Below, piece after piece: positions 9,355 through 18,741 of a DNA stretch of 42,751 bases. The notes under the pieces are model-generated. The model ran no database searches and was not told where the DNA came from. It saw only the letters and a program-made list of their open reading frames with translations. The stretch is from NCBI GenBank assembly GCA_017695095.1, contig JADILW010000003.1:1-42751 (forward strand). The letters are read 5' to 3'. The stretch comes from Candidatus Cryptobacteroides avistercoris. Lineage in GTDB: Bacteria; Bacteroidota; Bacteroidia; Bacteroidales; UBA932. Numbering within the stretch: position 1 is the stretch's first letter; the number at the start of each line of letters is the position of its first letter. The position numbers and the translations under genes are program-made.

Positions 9355-11232
9355 ATGGAACCAATACTATCTATAAGTGAAATATTCAATTCTTATCTGA
9401 AGGACGACGAATATATGGTAATCCCGTCATACCAAAGAGGCTATGAATGGGATGCAGACGATATCAGAATATTGCTTGACGACATCGCCAAATTTGCGAC
9501 AGCTGGCTTGGATAACGATAAATTCTATTGTCTGCAACACATCACCTTGATTAAGAAGAATGATAAAGACGGGCACACATTTTATAATATCGTAGACGGC
9601 CAGCAGCGTATTACCACATTGGCTATAATACTCTCATTCTACGGGAAAGGCCAAATGTTCGGGGACAAACTGCGATATGAGGTCCGGACTGAAACAGGAA
9701 AATTTCTGAAAGACTATATTTTCACACGGAAATACTGGAGAGGAAATTATTCTGAAAAGCCACGGCATAAAGACGAATATTATATTATGCAGGCTGCAGA
9801 TATAGTCAGGAAATGGGAATCAGAAACTCCAAAACAAAAGGACTTTGCTCTTGAAGATTTCATTGATGCTTTACTCGCCAAAGTCAAGATAATCGTCAAT
9901 GATGTAAGCGGCAATGAAGAAACTGTCTTCGCAAACATCAATGGCGTGAAAGCTGAACTTGACGGAGCCGACCTGTTGCGTGCAGTACAGATTACAAGGT
10001 CGGCAGAAGAAAAATATGAGACCTCAGATTCCGATACCCATAAAGAAAATAAAGAAAATAAAGAAAATAAAGTAAATGAGTACCGGGTAAAAATGGGAAT
10101 GGAACTCGATTCTATCAATTTATGGTGCAATTTTCCGGAAGTCCGCAAATATCTTGAACTTTTTCTTCCTGAGAATGCTTTTGAGAAATCGGGCTTTTTT
10201 GTCAAAGATCATCCGATAGATTACCTGTACAGGATGATGTATGAGATTCATTCAGACAAGACTGCGAAGTTTGAATTTCGCTTCTTTGAGTACGGACTTA
10301 ACAAAAACAGCAAGAATAATGATGACAACTGGGAAATGTATGAAGAACTGAAAAATATTTACAGTTCTTTATACGACTGGTATGGCGACAATGAAATATA
10401 CCATTATACCGCCTATTTGTTTTCCCAGCATAAACAGAGTTTAAATTTTAAGACCATTTATGAAAAATGGGATAATCTTGGCTCTAAACAGGAATTTGCC
10501 AGATATCTTAAAAACATGATTGTTGAGATGTTGCTTCGCAGGTTCAATGACGAAGACAACGGTTCTGGCAATTCACAAAGTGATGCTCATGTTCAAGAAT
10601 ACAAGACTGATCTTTTAAAGGAGATTTCTGATATACAACATAACTGGTATGGAGATCCTATGTCAAGCACAATACTGATATTGTCTGATGTTATTCTCTG
10701 CACACGCAAAAATTCGCTGAACAGGTTGCCGATTGACCGTTTCAGACGCAATTCAGAAGACATAGAACACATCGGATGCAGGACTCCTAATGAGGAAGAT
10801 TGTGCAGATACCATCAAATGGAGAGCATATATAGAGGAAATCGAGAAAAGCGGGATCGACATAGAGAAAGATACCATAAAACGATGGAAAGCAAGTCTTG
10901 AGAGTAGTTCTGATACACAAAAACAGATTGATAAAATCGTATCGGAACTGAATGCATACGGTTTGAATTCATTAGGCAACCTTGTCCTGCTTGACCAAAG
11001 TGTAAACCGCAGCTATCGTAATGCTTCATTTCACAAAAAGAAAATGATAATTCTTTCACATTATTTTGGGAACACAGAAGAAATCAAGGGAAAGAGTGAG
11101 AAAAATATAAAACCAATCCGCCCGTACACATTGAAAGTATTTTCATCAGAAGAAGATAACAAGTGGACACTTGAGGACATAAAAAGAACAGCGGAAGCTC
11201 TTTCCGGTACAATTAAAAAATTTATAGCATAA
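9355..11232 (+). CDS. DUF262 protein with C-terminal DUF1524-like (HNH) region, GmrSD-like
   Basis: IPSYQRGYEWD, IVDGQQRITTLAIIL; C-terminal EDIEHIGCRTP and LGNLVLLDQSVNRSYRNASFHKKK. Confidence 0.85.
   Translation: MEPILSISEIFNSYLKDDEYMVIPSYQRGYEWDADDIRILLDDIAKFATAGLDNDKFYCLQHITLIKKNDKDGHTFYNIVDGQQRITTLAIILSFYGKGQMFGDKLRYEVRTETGKFLKDYIFTRKYWRGNYSEKPRHKDEYYIMQAADIVRKWESETPKQKDFALEDFIDALLAKVKIIVNDVSGNEETVFANINGVKAELDGADLLRAVQITRSAEEKYETSDSDTHKENKENKENKVNEYRVKMGMELDSINLWCNFPEVRKYLELFLPENAFEKSGFFVKDHPIDYLYRMMYEIHSDKTAKFEFRFFEYGLNKNSKNNDDNWEMYEELKNIYSSLYDWYGDNEIYHYTAYLFSQHKQSLNFKTIYEKWDNLGSKQEFARYLKNMIVEMLLRRFNDEDNGSGNSQSDAHVQEYKTDLLKEISDIQHNWYGDPMSSTILILSDVILCTRKNSLNRLPIDRFRRNSEDIEHIGCRTPNEEDCADTIKWRAYIEEIEKSGIDIEKDTIKRWKASLESSSDTQKQIDKIVSELNAYGLNSLGNLVLLDQSVNRSYRNASFHKKKMIILSHYFGNTEEIKGKSEKNIKPIRPYTLKVFSSEEDNKWTLEDIKRTAEALSGTIKKFIA
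10042..10077 (+). repeat. In-frame 9-bp minisatellite (AAAGAAAAT)x3 plus one degenerate copy
   Basis: Encodes KENKENKENKVN inside the first DUF262 protein. Confidence 0.9.
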
Positions 11233-11238
11233 TTTGCC

Positions 11239-13461
11239 ATGGAACAGAAACATTTATCAGAACTACTTGAAAAGAATATAGTCGTACCAGAAATCCAGAG
11301 AGAATATGTCTGGGGGTCCCGAAAGGAAATATTCGTTCAGTTTATTGATACTTTAAAGGATGCAGAAGCCGGGAATATCAAATTAGGATTCCTCTATTCA
11401 TATTCAAGGAACGGAGAAGAATATATTATTGACGGCCAGCAACGCTTTACCACTCTCGTGCTGCTGCTATATTATCTGTCACTTAAAAATCCGAAGAATA
11501 CCGAAGATTTTAGACGGAGATTGAAGACAGATTCTGCCAATATGGCCTTTACATACCGAGTAAGGACTAATACAGAGCAGTTTATGAAAGATCTTTTTGC
11601 GAGCGGGGTCTGCTCACGGGAAGAGATACTGGACAGCCCATGGTATCACCAATATTATGATAATGATTTGACTATCAGGTCAATGATTAATTTTCTCGAT
11701 TGTCTGAAGTCCACAGGGCTGGAATATGACTACGATAATTTGCTCAATGTGTCGTTCTGGTATTATCCTGTGGACAAGACCTCGATGGGGGAAGAACTGT
11801 ATATAACGATGAACAGCAGAGGAAAGGCTTTGGACAGTGCAGAACACCTGAAACCTCTGCTTATGAAAAACGAACCGGACAAAGACAGGAACTGGGGTAG
11901 AATATGGGATAACTGGGAAGAATTCTTCTTCGGGATACTAGGCAAGAGGGAGATCAGTTGCATAAATGTGGCAATGAATAATTTCATTAGGCTTGTTTGG
12001 GAATTGGAAACCTGCGGAGAGCATGATGTACTTGACCCGACAGCGGCAAAAGAAGATATTGAACTTGGCAAAATTAATCTTAAGGAGATCTGGCATTATT
12101 TCACTGCCCTGGAGGCTTTGTATAATTCTGAGTTCAAGATAGAAATCAACAGGCTTTTCGGTGATGAAGTAAATGGGGTAAAAGATGCCAATATGTTGAT
12201 TCTTAAATCTTTGTTATGCGCATGCAGATTCCATACGTTTGACAAATATGAACATAGAAGAGTATATGAACGGGTATACAATGCGTTCCAACGGAGACGG
12301 ATATTGAATCATATACCTCTTCTAAAGCTTCTGAAAAAATATCGGGAATGTTATGGCGGAAAGACTTTTTATGAAATTATATTGGAGAACTGCGGCAAAA
12401 ATTGGAACGACAAAGATTATCCGACACCTCCTTTTGACGAAAAAGAATGCAAACTGGTACAACTCATTCAGGATTCAATCAATAGAGATGATGATGAAAT
12501 ATCAATCAGTGGAATTCTTCCTTTGCTTGGTATTCTTGGCAAAATTAAATATTCTGACATTGAAGAGGAATTCTGGAGGGTGTGCAGACGCGATATAGGA
12601 AGTCATAAGATATGGAATGGAGACTTGTCAATACTAATCGGATGGAGTTGCGATGAAACAGGCAAGTTCGATTTGTCTAAATTCAGACATTACGCAGATT
12701 TAATTGATGCACTGTTTCCTGGGAAAGACAGTACCGGACATGAAATTGATCTGTTCCGAAGAGTTGTAATCGTCGGAATCCCGAATTACCAGCCGGTCAG
12801 TAGAGGTGGGTACAAAACTTTCGGGTGGGAATGGCAGGACTGGAGGAAACTAATCGATAATAATCCTGATGCTTTTAAGGAATTCATTGATGAAATAGGT
12901 GATGGAAGTCCAGAATCTATGAGCAGCTATATTCAAACACATTGTACTACGGTTAATAAGTATACTGATTTTGCCGTTGATAATTATCTGCTTGATTTTA
13001 CGCATAATTCATGCTCTTGTGATATCAGAGATGATGAAAAAAGAAATGATTATAATATCTATGTCAAGGGCGGAATTTTAAGACATACCAGATGTATACT
13101 GCGCTATAATGCTTTAATCCTGAAGGAATTCGGAGGAGATTACAAGGCAGATAAAAGAAATGACAGACATTTGATAGGTATCGGGGAGTGGGGCGTCTGG
13201 TATTGGGCTGATAAATGGTATAACTGTGTCGTTATGGACAATGTACAATATAAGATAGACATACGATATGACAATAAGGAAAAATCATGCAGTCTGACAG
13301 TAAAATGCAGCAATAATGAACCTTGCGACTTAACCCTGCAGGGATTTGAATGGAGAGAAAAGGAGTATACTAAAGTAATCAGACAGACCGAGTTCAATCC
13401 GAAAGAAATCAAGCGGAAGGTCATTGAAACCATTAACGAAATCGATATGCAAAAAAAATAA
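11239..13461 (+). CDS. DUF262 protein, second of pair; long uncharacterised C-terminus
   Basis: VPEIQREYVWG, IIDGQQRFTTLVLLLYYL, MNSRGKALDSAEHLKPLLM; no HNH motif recognised by eye. Confidence 0.83.
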   Translation: MEQKHLSELLEKNIVVPEIQREYVWGSRKEIFVQFIDTLKDAEAGNIKLGFLYSYSRNGEEYIIDGQQRFTTLVLLLYYLSLKNPKNTEDFRRRLKTDSANMAFTYRVRTNTEQFMKDLFASGVCSREEILDSPWYHQYYDNDLTIRSMINFLDCLKSTGLEYDYDNLLNVSFWYYPVDKTSMGEELYITMNSRGKALDSAEHLKPLLMKNEPDKDRNWGRIWDNWEEFFFGILGKREISCINVAMNNFIRLVWELETCGEHDVLDPTAAKEDIELGKINLKEIWHYFTALEALYNSEFKIEINRLFGDEVNGVKDANMLILKSLLCACRFHTFDKYEHRRVYERVYNAFQRRRILNHIPLLKLLKKYRECYGGKTFYEIILENCGKNWNDKDYPTPPFDEKECKLVQLIQDSINRDDDEISISGILPLLGILGKIKYSDIEEEFWRVCRRDIGSHKIWNGDLSILIGWSCDETGKFDLSKFRHYADLIDALFPGKDSTGHEIDLFRRVVIVGIPNYQPVSRGGYKTFGWEWQDWRKLIDNNPDAFKEFIDEIGDGSPESMSSYIQTHCTTVNKYTDFAVDNYLLDFTHNSCSCDIRDDEKRNDYNIYVKGGILRHTRCILRYNALILKEFGGDYKADKRNDRHLIGIGEWGVWYWADKWYNCVVMDNVQYKIDIRYDNKEKSCSLTVKCSNNEPCDLTLQGFEWREKEYTKVIRQTEFNPKEIKRKVIETINEIDMQKK

Positions 13462-13484
13462 ACTGCACTTTGCCTGTCAATCCA

Positions 13485-13526
13485 GCCCCACTTGCGTCGC
13501 TTTTTGGCGCAGGTGGGCTTTTATTT
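13485..13526 (+). terminator. Rho-independent terminator downstream of the DUF262 pair
   Basis: CCCACTTGCG ... CGCAGGTGGG stem followed by CTTTTATTTT. Confidence 0.75.
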
Positions 13527-13558
13527 TGTGTCTGTAAAAATGAATAAACTTATAAATT

Positions 13559-15121
13559 ATGGCATTTGCTCATCTTCATGTCCACACTACTTACTCCATC
13601 TGTGAGGGAGTTGCCAGAATCGGAGAACTGTTCCGACGGGCAAAGGAATTGGGACAACTAGGACTGGCTATTACGGATCATGAAGTACTGTCTGGAGTTC
13701 CGACATTCCTGTCCGTGGCAAAAGAATATCCGAGTATTAAACCTGTTATCGGATGCGAGATATATTTGACCGACCACTATGACCATAAAATCAAGGATTA
13801 CGGGCATCGCAGGCGTTTTCATCTGACGCTGCTGGCTAAGAATCTGACTGGCTATAGGAATTTAGTCAAAATCGTAACAATAAGCCATCTTGAGGGAAAT
13901 TTCCTTGGCAAGCCGAGAGTTAGCCATGAAGTCCTCGCCACGCATCACGATGGGCTGATAGCCTTGTCCGGCTGTTTTGCCGGAGAGATACCTCGGGCGA
14001 TATTGAACGATGACATGGATAAGGCGGAGGCTGCCATAAGATGGTACCAGGAGGTTTTCGGAGACGATTTCTACTTAGAAGTCATGGCGCACAACTGGTC
14101 GAAACCCGGCAAAGGCCACAATCTCAGAGAGAGACAGGACAAGGTCAATGCTGCAATCTTCGGTCTTGCCGAAAAGTATAACGTAGATGTTGTCGCGACT
14201 AACGATGTGCATTTCGTCATGAAAGAGGACGCGGCCTTGCAGGATGCCGTCTTGGCGGAATATCTGTTTGAAGGAGAACAGTACAGTCCGTTATGTACAG
14301 GAGAGGAGTATCTGAAATCCGAACAGGAAATGCTCGCACTTTTCCCTGAACATCCGGAAGTGGTCAGCAATACGATGAAGGTGCTGGACAAGGTGGAGCG
14401 TTACAGTATAGAGTGTCCTCCTGAGGTGCCGGATTATCCAGTTCCTGAAGGGTGTTCGCAGGATGAATTTCTTCGGCGGCTCTGTGAGGACGCTTTGGAA
14501 CAGAAAGGGTGCAGCGACACAGCACATAGTGGCCGGCTTGAAAACGAACTCAAGATGGCAACAGAATCCGGATTTGCCAATCTGTTCCTGATTCTCAGGG
14601 ATCTTGTATGGACTTGCAAGGGAAACGGAAAGATTCTGATTCCCGGAAGTAGAGATATGGTAAGTTCGCTTATAAATTATCTTCTGGGGATTGTGGAGTC
14701 TGATCCCGTTGAATCTAATCTGCCGGAGAGATTCCAAAGTAATCGCGAGTATAGATATCCGGAAATAAGGTTTATGGTCCACAAGGAAAATCTTCAATTT
14801 GTTGTATCATATCTGAGACATAAATATGGCTGGCAACATATGGCAGAGACCATACGCTACATTGGTCCAAGTTGGAATGAAGCTGCTGAAATTGTGGAAA
14901 AATTCAATTTGCCGCTTGACCGGCAGTATGATTTGTTCAAGACTCGTTATTCGGTTCAAGAACGAAAGGGAAGTATCCTTCTTGGGAAAAAGCCGATGTC
15001 GGAATATGTTCCGTTGTCATCGTTCGGTTCAGACAATGACATGGTCAGTCAATACTCTTGTTCCAATCTCTTGGATATCTCAATAGGGCCTGTCCTTATT
15101 GATTTTGTTCCAATTGATTGA
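13559..15121 (+). CDS. DnaE-derived protein: PHP domain plus shortened, degenerate Pol III alpha palm
   Basis: HLHVHTTYS, ITDHEVLSGV, GCEIYL, RFHLTLLAKN, LSGCFAGEI, ATNDVHFV (PHP); palm-like GFANLFLILRDLVW...IPGSRDMVSSLINYLL...LPERF...YPEIRFMV and EYVPL...VSQY...LIDF. Confidence 0.8.
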   Translation: MAFAHLHVHTTYSICEGVARIGELFRRAKELGQLGLAITDHEVLSGVPTFLSVAKEYPSIKPVIGCEIYLTDHYDHKIKDYGHRRRFHLTLLAKNLTGYRNLVKIVTISHLEGNFLGKPRVSHEVLATHHDGLIALSGCFAGEIPRAILNDDMDKAEAAIRWYQEVFGDDFYLEVMAHNWSKPGKGHNLRERQDKVNAAIFGLAEKYNVDVVATNDVHFVMKEDAALQDAVLAEYLFEGEQYSPLCTGEEYLKSEQEMLALFPEHPEVVSNTMKVLDKVERYSIECPPEVPDYPVPEGCSQDEFLRRLCEDALEQKGCSDTAHSGRLENELKMATESGFANLFLILRDLVWTCKGNGKILIPGSRDMVSSLINYLLGIVESDPVESNLPERFQSNREYRYPEIRFMVHKENLQFVVSYLRHKYGWQHMAETIRYIGPSWNEAAEIVEKFNLPLDRQYDLFKTRYSVQERKGSILLGKKPMSEYVPLSSFGSDNDMVSQYSCSNLLDISIGPVLIDFVPID

Positions 15122-15127
15122 TTTAGA

Positions 15128-15167
15128 CTGAAAACGAGGCCGCTTACGCAAAATCTGCCGTTTTCAG
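15128..15167. terminator. Hairpin after the PHP/DnaE-like gene
   Basis: CTGAAAACG ... CGTTTTCAG perfect 9-bp arms. Confidence 0.4.
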
Positions 15168-15219
15168 GTTCTTCGGGCCATTCGTGAGTCGGCATCAGCC
15201 GCGTATGTCATATTGTCTA

Positions 15220-16494
15220 TCAGTCCTTTAGACACCCGATGGGAACTACATAAACTCCGTCTGCTCGACGATAGGCGAATTTCCCTGTTGCCGTCAGTAT
15301 CATAAGGAAGGACGGGGCTTTCATCTTGTCCGTATCGATCTTTGCCGCCAATGTTTTCAGTGTAGCTGCGCCTTGCTCTATAAGCTGGTCTCCTCCGAGT
15401 TTTATCTCGACAAGCCCGAATCTGCCGTTGCGCAGGTGGACGACGGCGTCACATTCGAGGCCGTTCTTGTCCCGAAAATGATAAACTTGTCCATCCAGAG
15501 CACCTGCGAATACGCGTAAATCCCGGATGCAAAGTGTCTCAAACAACAACCCCATTGTATTCAGGTCATGAATCAGGTCCTTGGGGCCAAGGCCCAAAGC
15601 GGCGACAGCTATTGACGGATCGACAAAGTATCTGGTGTCAGATGTCCGGATAGCTGTTTTTGAACGCAAATTGGGATTCCACGCAAGAGAATCTTCTATG
15701 ACAAAAATCTTTTTCAGGGCGTCGATGTAGGAGGTGACTGTCTTTGCATCCGTCGATTCTTCATCATTCACCCGCATATCTTCTACGATTGTGCTGATGG
15801 GGACCTGTGAACCCTGATGCCGAGCATACGATCGCATCAAGCGGTTTGCCCGTTCTCGATTGCGTCGAACGCCGTCTACGCGAGATATGTCCGAACGTGT
15901 CACAGCGTCATAATAGTATTTCACCTGGTCCAGGGCAATATCCCCGGTTTGTAAGGATGCACGAGGCCATCCTCCCCGGCAAATTAAAAAGGCAATATCA
16001 TCAAGCGACAATTTATTCATTCCCATGATGTTGTCGGGAGTCTCAAACATGTCCTCCAAACTCACTTCTCCAGAAGATTCTCCAGACTCGTATAAACTCA
16101 TGGGTCGCATTGTCAGCCATGCAAACCGGCCGGCTCCGGAATGATGGATTTCTTCTGTCTTTGCGGGAATAGCGGATCCCGTCAAGATAAAAAGACCGTC
16201 GCCTTCTCTATGGTCAACTTCAAAACGGATTGTATCCCACAATTTGGGAGCGAGTTGCCATTCATCCACCAATATGGGGGATTCCCCCACCAACAGCACT
16301 TTGGGGTTTATATCGGCCATACGGAGATTCTGTTCTTTGTACAAAGGGTCGTCCATGTAGATGATTGTGGATGCCTGTTGCTCCGCAGTCGTGGTCTTGC
16401 CACACCATTTAGGCCCTTCAATCAAAACGGCTCCGATGCCAGCAAGCTTTCGTTGCAGCTCCTTATCCGCAATTCTCGGTTTATATGTCTTCAT
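15220..16494 (-). CDS. AAA_14/DUF4143 ATP-binding protein
   Basis: LIEGPKWCGKTTTAEQQ (Walker A), ILVDEWQLAPKLWDTIR, ILTGSA, C-terminal GLECDAVVHLRNGRFGLVEIKLG; start set below a TATCTTTGCC -7 box. Confidence 0.9.
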   Translation of the reverse strand: MKTYKPRIADKELQRKLAGIGAVLIEGPKWCGKTTTAEQQASTIIYMDDPLYKEQNLRMADINPKVLLVGESPILVDEWQLAPKLWDTIRFEVDHREGDGLFILTGSAIPAKTEEIHHSGAGRFAWLTMRPMSLYESGESSGEVSLEDMFETPDNIMGMNKLSLDDIAFLICRGGWPRASLQTGDIALDQVKYYYDAVTRSDISRVDGVRRNRERANRLMRSYARHQGSQVPISTIVEDMRVNDEESTDAKTVTSYIDALKKIFVIEDSLAWNPNLRSKTAIRTSDTRYFVDPSIAVAALGLGPKDLIHDLNTMGLLFETLCIRDLRVFAGALDGQVYHFRDKNGLECDAVVHLRNGRFGLVEIKLGGDQLIEQGAATLKTLAAKIDTDKMKAPSFLMILTATGKFAYRRADGVYVVPIGCLKD

Positions 16495-16555
16495 GGCATG
16501 GTACTGATTATGAGGCAAAGATAGCGATATTTCTTGAAATTCCCGGCTTTGGCCA

Positions 16556-16617
16556 AATTCTATTCCGTGTTTCGGCTAAAATCTATTCCGTTATTCGGCT
16601 GAAAATTATTTCGGCAG
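16556..16617. repeat. Direct repeat of 23 bp upstream of the DUF4143 gene
   Basis: TATTCCGTGTTTCGGCTAAAATC / TATTCCGTTATTCGGCTGAAAAT plus partial TTATTTCGGC. Confidence 0.65.
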
Positions 16618-16758
16618 TAAGTTGATGAAATAAGAGTATCCGACACCAGGGAAAAGCACCATAGTCGGAAATGATGTCAGAATATGACAGTTTTTTCGAT
16701 TAGGATTTTGTGGTACGGCCGAAGCCAATACGGAAATTACCCGGCAGTAATGTCGTAA

Positions 16759-16784
16759 TATGGCATAGCCCTAGGCTAAATTTG
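16759..16784 (+). promoter_or_regulatory. Promoter-like motif TATGGC-N12-TAAATTTG
   Basis: Same 12-nt spacer as the other accessory-region sites. Confidence 0.45.
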
Positions 16785-16819
16785 CCTTCGTGAAGGAGAC
16801 AGGCGGACATATTGTCAAG

Positions 16820-17653
16820 ATGAGGGATGTGAAGTTTGATCCGTCCCTCTTTCAGAATTACCGGACAGGCACAGTTCTGGACGAACTTCTGTGCAGCTAC
16901 TGCGGATTGCCAAAAGGTGTCAATTATATGGTTATAGGTGATCCCGGAGTCGGCAAGACGACAATAATAATGGATATGCTCTCCGACATAAGGATGCTTT
17001 CCACGACTGCGCGCGTACTTTTCATAAGCGCCGAAATGAATGAGATAGACCTGGCCGTCTATGTGCAGAGATTCCCTAAGTTCCAGGATCTTGAGATACT
17101 TTTCATCAAGGCCGATTTCAGTTCGGAAAGTGGAGGTGCCCATTGTCTGAAGCTGTTGACGGATATCTTCAGCAGCGGGTGGGACGTGGTGGCGATAGAC
17201 TCTTTTTATGAACTACAGGGAATAATCAAGGAAGAGGAGAACATCACCTTGAAAAAGGCTGAGAGCCTGTTGCTGTCTTTGCTCAAGGAGCAGAATGAAG
17301 GCCATAATGATACAAGCGCGAACACGACATTCCTGATAATCCAGCAGGTGACCAAAAGCGGAAACTTCATAGGCTCCAACAGGCTCAAGCACTATATCAC
17401 CGCCATGATGGAACTGCGGCTTGAGAATCCGAAGAATGTGTATTCATCGCGATATGTGGTCTTTACCAAACACAGGAGGGGAACGGTCGGAATCAAGCTT
17501 TACTATGACCTTGGGGTGGAGGGTGACGTGTTCTATGATGAAAAGCGCTTCCTGCAGGACCAGCAGATACGGAGCCTCCAGTCAAAAGCCTCGGACAGCA
17601 TCAGGGACGTGGCCGACAGATTTGACAGACTCTTCAGCAACATTGAATTATAG
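16820..17653 (+). CDS. RecA-fold ATPase, RadA/KaiC/DnaB-like
   Basis: YMVIGDPGVGKTTIIMDML (Walker A), LFISAEMNEIDLAVYVQRF, WDVVAIDSFYEL (Walker B); start 16820 chosen because ATG 16790 is too close to the -7 box. Confidence 0.8.
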   Translation: MRDVKFDPSLFQNYRTGTVLDELLCSYCGLPKGVNYMVIGDPGVGKTTIIMDMLSDIRMLSTTARVLFISAEMNEIDLAVYVQRFPKFQDLEILFIKADFSSESGGAHCLKLLTDIFSSGWDVVAIDSFYELQGIIKEEENITLKKAESLLLSLLKEQNEGHNDTSANTTFLIIQQVTKSGNFIGSNRLKHYITAMMELRLENPKNVYSSRYVVFTKHRRGTVGIKLYYDLGVEGDVFYDEKRFLQDQQIRSLQSKASDSIRDVADRFDRLFSNIEL

Positions 17654-17657
17654 TAAT

Positions 17658-18716
17658 ATGGATTTCAGTACATTGAAAAATCAGGTGCTGTCCGACAGGA
17701 ATCCCTACAGGACAGTGGGTCGTGAGCAGATTGAGCACATTGGCGGCAGTTTCTACAAGGTGGACGGAGTGGAAATGGAAGTCACGCCAGAGGTGGCGTC
17801 AGATCTTGATGCTTTCATAGGCCTGAGCAGGAAACAGGCAAAAACGGTCGAAACCGCATCCGGTGAAACGGGTATCAGGAATTTCAGGAACTATCTGGCT
17901 TCAGCCAGTTCCATCTCCAGGCCTATGCGGCTCGCAATAGTCGGTGACAGAGATACAAGGCAGATTACGAAGGCTGTTCCACTGAAGGAAGAACTGATAA
18001 CGGCGGAAGCATTTTTCGATTTCGCCGAGATGTTCATGGACAGGAATGGCTATTCGTCTCGCTCGTGCATGATAGGCGTTGATACGGGTGCTGAATTCTC
18101 CATAATCCTCGACAGCTGGCATCCCGAAATCTCGGCGATCCGGAATGACGACGAAGGCTTTCTGACCAATTCCATATACCTGAAATGGAATCCGGGAGGA
18201 ATCGAACTGGGGCATTACTATGAAAGACTGATTTGCTCCAACGGTCAGGTGACGCGGGTGCATTCACGCGATGCCACGATAAATTCGCTTGCGACGGAGC
18301 AGGTGAACAGGATGCTGGCATTGCCGGATTCGAATATCATGAAAAAGGGTTTCCATGAATTCAGCAATGCGGCCCTGCTGGCAATGGACACCAGAGCTTC
18401 CATGCAGGAATTGAAATATGTGTCCGCTTTACTGGAAAAATTCGGACTGGAGGCGGATGAGGCGGAGAAGATTGCGCCATATCGGAAGGAAGTACAGGAG
18501 TATGCAACAAGGGGCTATGATATCGACAGGAACAATGCCGCAACCGCATTGGCCAGCATGACGGTTTGGAATCTGTACAATTCCCTCACGGCTTTCGCCT
18601 CGCACAATGATATGTGGCCTGAAGCTGATGGCCGCCGCATGGAACTTGGAGGGGCGGCGGTGAGATTTCTTTATCGCGAGCGGGATATAAAGAATTATAC
18701 CGATATCTTTGCATAA
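17658..18716 (+). CDS. Hypothetical protein, possibly DUF932-like
   Basis: Downstream of the RecA-fold ATPase by 4 nt; C-terminal ALASMTVWNLYNSLTAFASHND; family assignment tentative. Confidence 0.55.
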   Translation: MDFSTLKNQVLSDRNPYRTVGREQIEHIGGSFYKVDGVEMEVTPEVASDLDAFIGLSRKQAKTVETASGETGIRNFRNYLASASSISRPMRLAIVGDRDTRQITKAVPLKEELITAEAFFDFAEMFMDRNGYSSRSCMIGVDTGAEFSIILDSWHPEISAIRNDDEGFLTNSIYLKWNPGGIELGHYYERLICSNGQVTRVHSRDATINSLATEQVNRMLALPDSNIMKKGFHEFSNAALLAMDTRASMQELKYVSALLEKFGLEADEAEKIAPYRKEVQEYATRGYDIDRNNAATALASMTVWNLYNSLTAFASHNDMWPEADGRRMELGGAAVRFLYRERDIKNYTDIFA

Positions 18717-18741
18717 AGAGACGAAGCCTCGCGTACCATAT

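Noticed and set aside
16790-16819. Upstream ATG for the RecA-fold ATPase
   Set aside because: Lies 5 nt past the putative -7 box, so it would probably be at or before the transcript start
17421-17657. N-terminal extension of the 431-aa ORF overlapping the RecA-fold ATPase
   Set aside because: Overlaps a real gene in another frame; ATG at 17658 right after the ATPase stop is the natural start
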